In this document: positions 20,961-34,127 of the stretch, one piece after another
Layout of the letters: each line of letters begins with the position of its first letter
Position numbering within the stretch: position 1 is the first letter of the stretch
DNA from: Macrocystis pyrifera
Taxonomy: Eukaryota; Sar; Phaeophyceae; Laminariales; Laminariaceae
Direction: 5' to 3'
Assembly (NCBI GenBank): GCA_031763025.1
Contig: JASSKH010000003.1
Coordinates: 5,198,718 to 5,262,717 of the forward strand
Length of the DNA stretch: 64,000 nucleotides
Notes under the pieces: generated by a model
What the model saw: the letters and a program-made list of their open reading frames with translations, nothing else
Database searches by the model: none
Told to the model about the DNA's origin: nothing
Program-made: the position numbers and the translations under genes

Positions 20961-23072
20961 CAGATTCCGATTGACCAGTGAGATATGGGACATGTCGCGG
21001 GTCGGATCAACTCAATCCACGAGAACATTAAGTACCAGGCGGGTCGCCAGAATTTCTCATCGGGCTAACCGCACACATTTTTCTCGAAGCCGTGTATAGG
21101 GGATAAAAAGAGCACCACAAACAAGGCGCCCCGGGAAATCAAGTGCAAAGGTTCACCGCGTTATATTCCGGAGCAGACGTCAGCACGCTCGTCGGCAGTG
21201 TCCCGCTTCCTGACGATATTTTATCATGCTGTGCGCGATCAATGTGAGCTCTATATCAACATATCCGCGAACGCACAATGGGGAAAAAACATACGGTTGT
21301 CCCTGCGTCAGAGAGGAGATGATACTCATGATCACGGCTGCGGCAGGGCGGCCGGTTTTCTGAGCTAGCTCCACGAAAAAACGCAACACTACACCTTCAT
21401 AATGTTTTTGCACCTTGATTTTTGTTAGAGTAGTAACACCACGAAACTTGGCGTGGTTGTTCGTCACGAGGTGATCCTGAGACGTAGTGATTGGCAGTCT
21501 TTTTCTAGTTGCGTTCTGTGGGGGTATTGTAAGTTTTATTTCGGTATAATCAACCTTGGCCCTAAATATTGCAGGGACATGTTTTTTTCGAAAGAGGCCA
21601 CGAATATACGTCTATTCTTCAGGTCAAGAGGAACAACCTCGCCAAGCTTTTACTCCCGACTCTCAAATGTCAGGGTGAAAAAACAAATCCCGAGAAGAAT
21701 AATTGTTTTCCTACGGTTTCCAAAGAAGTCAACACATGTTCAAGTACCTTGACAGGCGTGTCTTACAACATCCCTTTGCGGCTTGCACAGTCTAACAAGT
21801 GTCCATATACGTCTTCCCTTAGGTGATGCGATCATGCCAACACGTCTATTGATAGTGTCAAAGTATTCGCCGTATTGAGCGATGTATGGCCTGAATATAA
21901 TCTGTACTGATTCTAATAAATAACCAGAATCCCTACTGGATAACGCCTCCCCCCCCCACGTAATACGAACGATGCCCATACCTCGCGAACTACAACTCCC
22001 ACGCCGGAAATCTCTTCACCGATATGTGCTCCTTGTTTACGTGGTCATGGCGATATATTTAGTGTTGAAATATTCAACGTATCGCGGTTTATATTGCCCG
22101 AAGGTGCAAGTTTTTATCCGTTCACTGGGACCAGCTCGTAGGTCCTTAGTTTTCAGCCGCTTAGAGCCGTCGGTGTGATTTTCTCCTTGGAGATTTTTCA
22201 CATATAGAATACGCGCGCTCGATTCATGACAATTCTTGTAAAATTCGGTAAAAATGGAAGATAGACGAGGCGTATTACGCAACTTGCAAAGTTGAGTATC
22301 AACTATTTAATCAGTCGAACTCACAGCTGACGTATTTCAAAAATTATAAAAAAAACTAGAAAATTGTTTTGGTTTCGACCCAAGCGCAAACACAATATGT
22401 CCATTAAACCTATTGTCGCCCACGACTAGGTATTAACCTTATTGTTTGTTAACCATTGACCAAGACCATCACACACTCCTCCTGCGGCAAGTAGTCGTTA
22501 CATCCTTGCTACACCCGCCCCCTCTCCTCACTTTTCGACACGTTTACAAAAGCCTTTACGTGCGATACAATGGCAAGCGTATAATAAATTCATACCAGGT
22601 ACTATTTGAAGGCAGTGAATACTGTAGTTCCCCATTTATGGGCACACTCGGGTGAGGTGCGGAGTCGCTCGCCGGAGTGGCCCATCCGCAGTGAAGGAAA
22701 TGGAAGGAGCCCCCTACCTTGATTTACCGAACCCAAATAGGTAAACGGATCGGTTACACTGGTGTGCTATATCGGTTCACGGTTGGCGGAGTAGCCCACG
22801 ATGGCCATGGGGCACGGTTCATCTCCTAACCATCATCGTCCGCTCGCTGACATCGTTGCTTGTAGCAGCATGGTCTTTGCCGTCCGGAAGTTCCCGAGCT
22901 TATGACGAGTTAAGTATACACAATATTGAGCTCTGCCTGTGACACAAAATCACAACTCGCGCTCGCGCATGCACTCATCCTTACCAGGGATGGCAGCTAT
23001 AGGCATGGACACGAGGCGGACGACCGCAACTACACATACATGCCGCTTACACGTGCAACACGCAAAAGGACA

Positions 23073-23073
<1 letters not shown>
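20961..23073. other. region without a recognised gene
   Basis: Minus-strand ORFs at 21180-21467 (95 codons), 21740-21979 (79) and 22037-22282 (81) have balanced, protein-like composition. They resemble no family I know and are within chance length. No mobile element was seen. Confidence 0.35.

Positions 23074-23156
<83 letters not shown>
23074..23156. repeat. poly(G) tract of 83 bases
   Basis: The tract is an uninterrupted run of G, flanked by aggacac and tactcatc. Glycine or proline ORFs across it are artefacts of the run. Confidence 0.95.
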
Positions 23157-23157
<1 letters not shown>

Positions 23158-26100
23158 ACTCATCATCGTGCATGGCCGTAGTCGTATAACCACAGACCCT
23201 CGCATCCTTACAATGCCAGGACGGAGCACGTCGGGGTTTCACCGACCACGCAGGCATTGCTTGCACCCGATGTGAAGCACCGTGAGGTGTTGGGCGAGTC
23301 GCATGAAGGGTGAGAGGCATCTCACCAAGAACCGATTTTGAGACAGATTGTCTCGGATATGGATGACAGCGTCAATGAATTGATTTTATTTCTGGTGTGG
23401 TCAGTTCCAGAAGCAGCAATGGCTTTACTATGTAACTGCCTCGTGGGTGCCTTACCCTATACACACTACGTCGGGGGGGAGGGGTGCAACAATCGAAACC
23501 CATGGAACACATGATTTCTCGAAAACCAAATGACGTTTCTCGATAAGGGCACACATACAACTGTTTGGCGCTCTTCGCTTGATCTTTATATTACCCTACC
23601 CAAACCCTACCCCCAAGAAAATGTGAATGCGCAAACTGATGGACGACTGACCTATGAATACATAGAAACATGGTTAAGAGTACAAGTAATTTTCCAGCGA
23701 TAATATATACTGCACTGGGTCATTCTTCAGTCGACGAGCGCCGTCATTCCGCCCATTGTGTTCGCCCACTATCGTGGCACGCGTTCCCAAGATGTCCTCA
23801 TCTTGGTCCTACGTTCTTCGCCCTCAGTTTATCCCGGGGACTAAAACTAGTGGTTTTCAAGAAAGAAAACGCCGTGTATGTGTCCGCGCTGTACTCCCTA
23901 CACAGCCGAACAGCCGACCGCACCGGCGACTAACCGCAGCAACATATCACCAACCCCGCCAACGATGCTGTGGCGAACAGCCGGTGCAGAGAAGACTCGG
24001 CGCACCATCGTCGCCACGACTACGGTCAGTCCGCTATGGTATACTCCGCCCGCCCCTTGTATCGGTCTGCATGCTTGATTTGAATGTTCGATTCACCAAG
24101 ACTGGAAAAGGGGTTGGGCTGCTTCTCGACAACTCTTGCAAAGCGCGTGAGATGAAACCTATTATTTCCAGATCTACAACCTCCAACGACGATTCGTCGT
24201 TTTCACTATTATTAATATATATGCTCAAAACACGAATTATTCGTGCATTGTAAAATCCGCTCAAATACAGAATCAATCCCTGTCGTATGGGCTAGGCACT
24301 GCAGCGCATGAAACCGTGAACCACTATCGGGACCGCAAGCACATTGGGTGTACACGAGTCCTCAAGTTGAAGAATGCGCAGTCCGTCGTGCATGCCTGGT
24401 ACGGGGCTTGCCTATGGTAGTCACCTGTACCGTCCTCCCGTGCCGCAGATATCTTGACACGTGCTACGTACACGAGATCATACAGGGGTGTGTGGTTACT
24501 CTCCCAATGGGGAGGCGTGCTACTGTACAACAGAAGTGTCATTTTGTTACCAAACTGTTTCTTGACTAACGGGGGGGGTTCCCCAACCCAATATCGTTGG
24601 GGGGCTGTGTATCCCTACACTCTTCGTTTTCTACCTAGGCCATTGAAGGCCTTATTCATCAAGTTTTGTTTTGTTTTTCTCACTTTTTGCTTCTTCTCGA
24701 AAAGTCAACGGTTTTGGGTGAGGGTAAACAGCTCCTCAAAGGGGGATCCTCAAAAAATGTATGGTGCGCCCTCCATGCCATAACTTCCACTGTAAAGTGT
24801 AGCCACCACACACGCCAACGTGGAGAGAAACATGAGAGTGTAACCCGATCGCCTACGGCATACAACGAAAGCACATATGAGACAAAAAAAAGGAGTTTCA
24901 AAGATACTGGATATAGAGTTCTTCGAGCAAGGGAGCACCGGCATTTGGCTTTTCTTTAGCGCGACCGATGCTACCCCTCTACCCTGCAATGAAAATATTT
25001 GTACATCATCAGACCGCGAGCTTCTTCCTACATACATGAAAAATAAAGGTGTCACTTCTAAACAACTTGCATAGTGTTCCATCGAGACGTGAATATGTCG
25101 CCAGTTGATGTTAGTGTGCAGAAAAATCACTGACTGTACCTCATCGAAAGTCAATACTTGCGGTATTAGGCTACTCTATTGCGACTTGACAACGCTGTGT
25201 TGGAGTTAACACGATACCAGTACCGTCCCGTAGCTGACCGCTATGACTTACATATAGACAAGTCCAGGTTCTACTCGCCGAGCAGTGCCGCAGCATAAAA
25301 GGTGAGTTGTACTTCAAGTTTTTGAGTTCCTCACATGCAGGCGCTCAACATTTCATCCGAAACACGACTTCCAAGAACGCTTGTTCGCTCGACCCGACCA
25401 CGTTTTCTATTGGCTTGTCCTAAACCAATCATTTTACTCAAGAGTGTCCAACTACCCGGTAGTTCCTCACTTGAGGAGTTCGGTCCGTCAGAAAAGAAGG
25501 GAGATTGAACGTCTCGCCCTTTACCATGAGGTGAGTCTCGCGCTTTCGTGTTTAGAGGGCAGATTCAAAACACCAACCATTCCACGTTCTCGGCATGCCT
25601 TCGTAGTTAGAGAGGACATTCACACCCAGTGAGGGATATGCGACACTTAACAACTACTGGAACATGCCGAGGACCCACGCGCAATCGCTAGACGACCACG
25701 GTGGTCTGTCGGTCTACGCTGTCACTGTTCTCTAATGAGCGTGCTCCGCTGTCTTCCGAAAGCGCGAAACTTGAACCGGAGCGCATCGGGTGGTCATCCC
25801 GGACCGGACGCCTGAAGAAGGAAGCAGCCCGATTCTGTGGCTGACGGGCTCCAGCCTACATGGACGGTGTCGCATACGTGTAACAGAGCGGCAGCCGAGA
25901 AGGGGGATGGGGACGGTGCAAAAAGATAACCGAACTTGTACTACCAGGCGTTGTCGCGTACGTGCGACAGAGTGGTGTGCAACCGAGGAATATATGCATC
26001 CGTGAAGGCGGGACAGGAGGGACGAGTTTGTATACTATATTTGGACACACCCTGTTGAAGAGAGCAGTAGGTTCGGCACAGCACGCACGCGAGGAAAACA

Positions 26101-26515
26101 GCTTTGATCGGTTTCATGTTCCCGTAGGTATACGCCAGGGGCGGTCCGTTTCACAGTGGTCCAAACAGCGCTTGTATGAGCGCCTGACATAAATCGGTTC
26201 GCGGCCGGCTATGGGCACTGAGCCAGTACGCGCCTGTGGAGAGGTCGCCGCTGGTACCGATATTGTTTCAGCGGAACACAGGCGTTCATCATGTCAGATA
26301 TATTCGTATTTCATCACAGCTGGCACCCTTGCACGACTGCTTGCACAATGGCGGCAACATAGGGCGTTCAACCAAGATGCGGGTACACGCTTGCTGCCTG
26401 CGGCACTCCGCCGGCAGACGTGTTCTCAGTTTTTCTCATTTAGATTCACCAAACTCGGAGACGCGCCCAGCTCGCGAGAGGTAACGAGCCTGCACATGTT
26501 CTGGCGAAATGAGAG
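23157..26515. other. region without a recognised gene
   Basis: Both strands carry scattered ORFs (for example 24750-25154 minus, 134 codons, and 23756-24253 plus, 165 codons) that are not recognisable. A weak duplication is visible at 25866-25920 and 25950-26010 (tgtcgcatacgtgt / tgtcgcgtacgtgc). No clear gene was found. Confidence 0.35.
25465..25485. repeat. short hairpin, gttcctcacttgaggag type
   Basis: A 7-bp palindromic arm (ctcctca / tgaggag type) with a short loop. Similar hairpins lie at about 30292-30312 and 30772-30792. Confidence 0.5.
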
Positions 26516-29500
26516 GTGAATCTTGAGGTCTGTATGTGGGATATTTTTCAGACCAATGGGTGTACTTGCAACGTGCTAGAGATCGCACCATGTGCTAGAA
26601 CAAAGGGTGGCTGGATGAACGCGCTCACATACAATACATATATGATATATATACCACATACTGCCAAGCATATCGTGCTCGAGATACTGATATATATAGC
26701 TGGCTTGGCAGACACAAAAGGCGTACATGATACTGATACTGTACGTCTATTCAAGTTGCCGCTACTTTGCAATAAAGTACATAGTGTTGATTTCAACATG
26801 AAACGCTTCCGTTTGTTCATGAAGCCCTGGTATCTACATACAAGAATGAGGGTCAGTGCGTTACACCGGCCAGCCGGTGAGTGTTCTCCATAGTCACCCA
26901 GGAGAGCTATCACCTACAGATCGAAAAATAAATCCTACGTCATCAAGACCCTGGAATGGTTTAACCCTCACCAGTTTCGTGTGGATGGACGCCTACACAA
27001 ACTCTGCGTAACATACTTCATGGCGTCGACTGGTTTCAACAGCACTTCGAAAGAAAAAGGAGACGCACCATGCACGTATGCTCATTATATATTTATGTCG
27101 AGCCAACGGCTATCTCATCCCCAGCCACTTAATGTGCCAGGCACTTTGCCAAAGTCATTACTATTGCACGAAACAAAACGCGGTTAATTGTACCTTGATT
27201 TGCGCGGTGTATCATGTCCTCACAAAAACTAAAATCGCGGTATGATCTGGTTGCGAATCTTGGTATCAACAGTTGTCGACCTTTTCAAATTTTCCAATGT
27301 CGCGATTCGTGACAGTTATCACGATGATGCTCGCCAAAATGTTACCTTTTCTCGTCACGATTCACTGACATTGTCGTTAGGAATTATCTTCCGGTAGAGA
27401 AAGATACGCAACAAAGTCATATGAAGTCAACGCGTTAGTTTCATCAGCCCGGGCCACCCCCTGCACACTCCAATCAGGTCACAACTACCCACGCGACATA
27501 TTCTGCGCAAGAATCTTGCTGATCTCAAAACAATAACATACCTACCCCCCCAAACCCTTTCGAATGGCGATACTATCATTTGTCAACGCTTTTTCACGGT
27601 GACATCGGTGATCAGGTCGCCTGCAGCTCGAGGTATGTTTAGTCAAGTACATGTCAATATTAATGGTGGCTATCCTTGGGTAGCGCAACTAGTCACAATC
27701 GGCAAACGCTTTCGACTCTTTCGCTGGTGCAAAAAAGGTACACTCCAAAGTTCGCTTACACTGTCCTAGAACAAGCGGTCACAGTTCTGAAGGGGTGAGG
27801 ATTTCGGTCGTGCACCACTTCCAAACGCTCGCGGGGACATAGCAGGCGCTATGGGTCGTACACGTTGCATTCCGCTTCTTGCATAATTGGCGCAGAACAT
27901 ATTCGCGAGCGAACGGCAGCTTTTTCATCCAGCCCTCGCGGGGTATGGCCTACCGTATGTAGGGGTTAACGTTTAATTGTATGACACCGACTCCTCAAAT
28001 CAACACGACTAGACGTGCCAAAGCCTGCCTAGGCTTGTTCCGGGGCATACACGCCGATCCATTGAAAATCTAATCCCCGCCTCGAGAGGTTTCACTAACC
28101 GGTGGTGCCAGGCGAATGCTGCTGACTCCAGGAAAATCCGGCCGACCCATCCCCGAGTCGCTCCAATATTCTTCACGGCCACCGTCTCCATCGGCGGCAG
28201 GTGTCTGCGTCCTAGGCCGAATCTTTCTACCGATGATTTCCTTTCCTCTCCGAATAGGCAGGGTAAAATCGCGACCTCTTTGTGTTGGTGATTCGCTCCT
28301 GGAGGCAAAAAAGCATAGCCCCCAGGTCACAAGCAGTATTTCTGGCCGAAGTGATGTGGAAATAAGGGTCGGAGAAAGGGGAGGAGGTTTGGTGTTTTTT
28401 GTGATTTATAAAGCTCAGGCGGATTGATAGACTTTTTGTATTCATCTCACCAAACCTCCGCTTCGAGATATGCGTAAAGAGTGTCAATTTAGTCCGTCGC
28501 TCTCATTGCAACAGAAGACCAAGCGGATGTGTTATCGGGCGCGTGAGCATATTGACCAGACCTAACGAACGTGTTGGGCAAAGTTAGGCAGTCCGAATCC
28601 TTCAAGGCAACTGAGGGACTGTAGAAACTTACCCCAGAAGCCACCAATGTTTCCTAGGATAGTGCCAATGTCAAGCGGGTTCATGTCGGAAAGCTCCGTG
28701 AGCGAGAGGTCTCCCTGGGTGAGGGTGAGGTGTAGATACCCACGTGCACGCAAGCTACTGTTGCCGTCTGCATCGTTGCTGGAATTCTGCGAGCACGAGA
28801 GGAGGAAAGCCCGGGGTGCGAGAAGGCGCGCGAACGGTTGAGGCGGATTGGAACATGTACCCGTGTACTACATGCTCAACAACTAAACACTTTCCCGCCC
28901 TCTATCAATTGATTGGATGGTGGTAGCACACACAGTAGTGGTGTCCAAGCTTGCTCCGATAGTCCAAGGCATCGGTCAAGCGAGATGGTTAACGGTCTCG
29001 ACGGCGCATGGTTTGAACTGCATTCAAGAAACCTTCACAGGTCGAGCCGTGCAGAAATGGTGGACGGAAGGTGATCCGCTGCCCCCATCTTGTCAAAATC
29101 CAATTTCGGTTCATGACCGACGGCATTCTGACCACTGCACCTACACTCATCAGGATAGGTTTGTCGCACGATAGGAGAACAGGAAAGTTCACCAACAGGG
29201 CAGACAACATTTTGCCTTCTTGACATCGAGTGTAGCATCCCGACGCAATTCTCGCCCGTGGAACACAGCAGAAACACACAATTATTCAATTATCCAACAT
29301 CCTACAAATTTGAAAAGAGTCGTTTATGTTGTCGATACGGGGCATTCTCCTATAAGGGTGCACGCAACAATGGTAGGGCTTGTGATGTTTTTCGCAAGGA
29401 AACGAACCATTCACAGCGGTCCAGCCGCACCTCGGGGCTCCGCCGAAGTCCGGGGCCAGCATGGCTTCAATAACTGGTTATTCGCATATGGATGTTGTGA

Positions 29501-32500
29501 CCCATACATATATCTTTATGCGCAGTCACCACGGATCCCTTTCCGTGTTCGGCTTATTTCATGTTCAAATTACCTTCATCAGGACGTTGACAACAACAAT
29601 GCAGGGCATCTAGCTTGCCACCATGCATATCCAGAAAATATTGCCGCATACTGGTAACGGACCGTCGGCAAGTGCAACAGCCCGTAGAGTACATGTATCC
29701 GTAGTGTGTGCGTCATCTCGGGATGATCAAGTGACCGCCACGCCCACTTCAACGACTTCTTCTTTTCCCCGCTTATTCTGGTTGTTTTTTCTTCTCTTCA
29801 CCACTCAGATGGGTCTTCATTCCACACTGGCCACATAATTGGCGGCTTTTCAAACCTTTTTTCTCTTTTCATCACAAGTGATCTGCACAGGTACTCTAAT
29901 ACCTCCTCTGCTGTCTCTCTCCACTGGGACAGAGCCTGGACACGCATCCGTATTTCACCGGCTGGGTAGATGGACCAATTTCATTCTTCAAGGAAAGAGA
30001 GAGAAACACGAGGGGCCTAATCGGCGACGTTGCCTAGCAGCAGTTACATTTTACGGTATACGTAAGAACCTGCACGCCTGCATATCAGCAGTAGACCCGT
30101 GTGTAGGTCAGAGGATGGTTCCCAGACGCCGCAGGGTCTTCACTCGAGGAGCTCTCTACATAACCAAAAGCAACTGGCTGATACAGAAATTGCACCGTTA
30201 TCCCATTAAAACAATCACATCACTCACGCACATATGAAATCAAATGACGTACTCAAACAAGCTTTAAACGACATTGTGTAACAGGTACGCAGTTCCTCTC
30301 ATCCGAGGAGCCCCGTCGTTCAGAAACAATGTTGCTAATAATACTATTGGCACCCGCGTCGTAAGTACGCATCATACAAGAGAGGGCTTACCGTATGAAT
30401 TTGTCCGTCGACATAGCTGCTTGTCGAAAGGGTCAGGACGTGAAAGTTCGTAGTCTCATCACCCGAAATAAATTTTCTGACGTTTTTGCCGATCGTCTGG
30501 GCATCAACGAGCAGGGTGAAAGCGGTACACGGGATTTGGCTCAGAGTCTGGGTCGACGGTCGATGGGCACAACGTCGGTTTTAGTGACTCACCCCGCGGT
30601 GGGATCGAGCGCGGGAGGAGAGACACATGCTAGGATGTCGGACGCACTGATTTCTTCTGGGGTTCTTCCGTCGGAGAGATACATGCATACCTCACCAAAA
30701 AAACTAAGTTTGGAGAATCAATGCACAACACGGGAAAACACGGTTTATTGTTCCATCGATGTCGGGGTAATTCCTCACTTGAGGAGCCCCCACAACAATA
30801 AAAGTTGATTTTTTTAAAATAAAGATCGATTCACCTACCGTAGCATGCGTCATTGGTTTGGCCTGACGACTTCGTAAACGCGGGCGAAACAGCATTTCTG
30901 GTTTAACCACTCACCAAGTCTGTTTCAGTCAAGGTAGCACCACCTTGCTCACTGCCCGGCGAATACGTGACGCGGCTGTAGGGTACAGTGACCAACTTCT
31001 CACCGTCTCCCAGGAAGACCCCAACAGATTCACTATCAAGTGGCAGAAAGCGACGAAATACATATATTTTTTATTGTATATCTGGATATAGTGGGAAACG
31101 AGCTAGATTGGTGTGCGTTGGTCGCCCATTTTGCAACGAACCTATCCATGGCGGCGGAAGACGCTTGGTTCTAGCCTTTCGCCCTGTCTTCAGGCCGACA
31201 GAGATGATGCGAACTGCGCCCCAATTCCCTCGTTTTTTTTTCCAGTTTGGGTTTTTGCTTCAGTCAACATGTGTCAACACACTCTTCGCTTGCTAAACCC
31301 CATGACATGCACGGCCAGTCTGATCGAACGATTCTGTCGCCCACTGACAAATACCAGGCGTATGTTTCCTGCCCCGCATGGGCCCCATGCACTCACCGGT
31401 AGTGGCTCTCGTTGTAAGCGTGAGTGCTTGAGTCCCAAACTATCTGCACTCAGCGAAAAGCAAGATCGAAACAATTGTCGGGATCATGCGCAGAAGGACC
31501 TCAGAACGTGCTAGCCTCGACCTTTGCTAGCCCCGACCTTATATACTAATTTACAGCCCCGGACGCATTTTTTGTGCCGTGCAGAGGACCAGCCGTGTCA
31601 TCATTTCGAGGCATTCTCAAATTTTCATCTGTGGGCTACTTTCGAGGCAAGTCGCGTATATGCTACGCCCCTCTCGGATTGTGTTCTTCCGGGAAATCTG
31701 ACACTACGATAGAGCGACGGCATGGGGTGACACCATACGTACGTCACAAACATTTCAGATGGTGTACCTGTCACAAAACTCATCGCGCAGCCTTGTAGCT
31801 TGAGTGCGTCGGTGGGTGGTGTACGTATACCAACTATCGCGATCGGAAATCGAATGTGCACCTAACGGAGAGGTCACCGCATGGGTGCACGCACTCGCCG
31901 GCACCCATGATTTGAGACATCTGTCGGAAATATATGTTACAGCGATTTTGATAAAAGTCCCTTGGTGGCGCGGTGTAAATTTGACTTTCTTGCCCCAAGG
32001 AAAGGCATTTGCGACCGTTGACATTGCTACCTGCGCTGAAGCTTATATATTCACGAAGAACATTTCCCTCTGATGTACGCTATGTTTCAGGTAGTTGGTA
32101 TCGGGATTATCGGTATGATACAACCAATCGCCGTAAAAATGAGAAAATCGTTCAACAGTCACTACTACCCCATGCCCCACATTTCCTATACCCCGCCTTT
32201 TGTCACGTGCCTTAGCTGACAGCCTAGAGCTGTGGGTACTCCACGGCCATCGACGACGTATGAAATTTTGAACACGAGAAATATGCAAGACTTCAATGTG
32301 TTGCGACTTCGGCTGCAGACGCATGTGCAGTAATCACGTTGGGAGCGTGATTGGCAGGAGAATGGCGACACTGCATTCGTACAGAGATTACATCTCACCG
32401 TCACCGTCGTAGAGGGCTTCCTTGGTTGTCTACTGTCAGCATCTTCCTCGTCAGACTGCTGCAATTCCAGGTCCTGCAGGTGGAAGTCCAGACAGTTCGA

Positions 32501-33930
32501 CCACTGTTTCGGGAAGAATCGGGTGGACACGCATGGGTTTCGCCGACGTAAAAACACTCCATGTTGCACACATTTGAAACGGTTGGGGCAAACAGGTGGT
32601 TCGTGATGCACGCCCACGCCCGACGTGTGTGCCTGGGATGCAGTAGGTCTGTCCACGCGTTCAGCGGTTGTAACTCATATCACTGGTTGATGCTATTGTG
32701 GAGGTACCCCTATTGTGGCTGAGGCTCCCCACTCGACGATGTTTTTCGCCCCACACGAAACCGAAATATGAGAGGAATAGCGCACTCAACCGTACTATCC
32801 TCCTTAGGACTCGCTGCAGTCACAGACCACTCAGACATCAAGTGGTTTGTCCGCAAAGCGGGACTGCCGCTTGTCGTACAAGGCCTCGCCGGCGCCGTAG
32901 AATACTCCCTACGTGGTTTAATCATGCTTACGTATTTTTTCGTTTCCCGCGGCAGCTGTACTATTTCCAGTATACGTGCGGCCTTTGGAACACCCCATAC
33001 GGAAAACGGCATACCTCCCGAACAACCTATGTGTTGTCACTGCAATCTACCTTTGAAGAAATCTTACATCCACGCCCAACGTGTGTAGTGCAAGTCCGTC
33101 ACTACAACGTGAGCCGTGTTGGGCTTGAAGCCCGTGAAGTGTTTCCTGTCATTTCGGTTATTCTGCAGCCCCTACAGCCCGTGTATCTACGTCGCGGCAC
33201 TCGTGATTTACGGAACGGCGGGCCCCGCTGGAGGTATGCATTGGTGAAAGCATGAATAGTTGATATTATCTGCGAAGTTCAATGCTAAACAACATGTGTA
33301 TCGCGAGAACGCGTACATTTTTCACGTTTACTATTAATAATCGATGACGGAGGGATATTGGATCGCGTTCGTTTTTGAGGCGGTTTTTCAGGGTGAAGAG
33401 TCCATCGTAGGGGTCTGGCAGTAGCACCAAGGATATTTCAGGGAACGTAATCCTTTGCCTGAGATAGGTGGCAGGGAAAAAAACTGTTTTTTGGGGAGGA
33501 ATGCCGTTTCACCGTATAGCACATTTTCTACCGCTAAACTATCTACGTACACTGCAAATGATCTCGAAAATGATCTAGATTCTGCTAGAAAAAGACGTAA
33601 GTCATGCATACTAGACAAATCATTAAAAAGACTAGATAAGAGTGCCCGGCGTGGGTTCTCAACTTTTCCGAAGGGTATGATGTAATATGGAAGGACGTGT
33701 ACATCCTGCTTAGCATGGGATTCCAAATGCCCTGCCCTGGCTATTTCACAGGCTGGGGAGCCTCGTGAGGCAGAACTGTGATTGGCCCGATGTATCCCTT
33801 CTACAGTACCGACGATACAGTGGTGTTACGTTGGGTACCGTACTCGTTTGGCGAGGCGAACGAAGGGCTTCTTGCAGTAATTGCGCCGTCCGTCATGGCT
33901 TCAACCTGGAGGTCGGATTGAATTTACATG
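26516..33930. other. region without a recognised gene
   Basis: The longest open frames are 26516-26893 (+, 125 codons), 26894-27187 (+, 97 codons without a near start), 30395-30808 (+, 137), 32186-32656 (-, 156) and 32698-33255 (+, 185). Several overlap equally open frames on the other strand, and none shows a domain I recognise. Donor- and acceptor-like splice words occur (for example gacgtaagtc at 33593) but do not define a gene. Hairpins of the ttcctca..tgaggag type lie near 30292 and 30772. Confidence 0.35.
30395..30808 (+). CDS. hypothetical protein, unrecognised
   Basis: This is an open frame of 137 codons starting MNLSVDIAACRKGQ. Composition is balanced (charged N-terminal half, Ser/Thr/Gly-rich middle). 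There is no signal peptide or membrane segment, and no domain is recognised. Its end overlaps the short hairpin at 30772-30792. An ORF of this length is expected a few times by chance in 25 kb, so the call is weak. Confidence 0.15.
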   Translation: MNLSVDIAACRKGQDVKVRSLITRNKFSDVFADRLGINEQGESGTRDLAQSLGRRSMGTTSVLVTHPAVGSSAGGETHARMSDALISSGVLPSERYMHTSPKKLSLENQCTTRENTVYCSIDVGVIPHLRSPHNNKS

Positions 33931-33932
33931 TA

Positions 33933-34037
33933 TTACGGGGGTCCATAGTTAATAGGACCTATGGTATACATAAAAACCTATAAATTTACCTATTTTTACT
34001 AACAAAATTTGGTCCCGTTAACTATGGACCCCCGTAA
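33933..34037. mobile_element. MITE, 105 bp, TA target duplication, copy 2
   Basis: It has the same length, inverted ends (TTACGGGGGTCCATAG) and core (atttttactaacaaaatttg) as the copy at 2092-2196, with roughly 90% identity. TA flanks are at 33931-33932 and 34038-34039. Confidence 0.85.
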
Positions 34038-34069
34038 TAAATGATACCGAATATTGTGTAGTAGACATG

Positions 34070-34125
34070 GGTCAATATATAGGTTTTTGAGTCCCGTAGG
34101 TCCTATTTACTATGGTCCCCCGTAA
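34070..34125. mobile_element. partial MITE of the related subfamily
   Basis: Only one end is recognisable (gtaggtcctatttactatgg then cccccgtaa, followed by TA). It matches the right end of the element at 61501-61601 and lies 32 bp from the full copy at 33933-34037. Confidence 0.65.
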
Positions 34126-34127
34126 TA

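Noticed and set aside
22926-23320. Glycine-rich and proline-rich ORFs
   Set aside because: They are produced by the poly(G) run, which has no stop codon in any frame.
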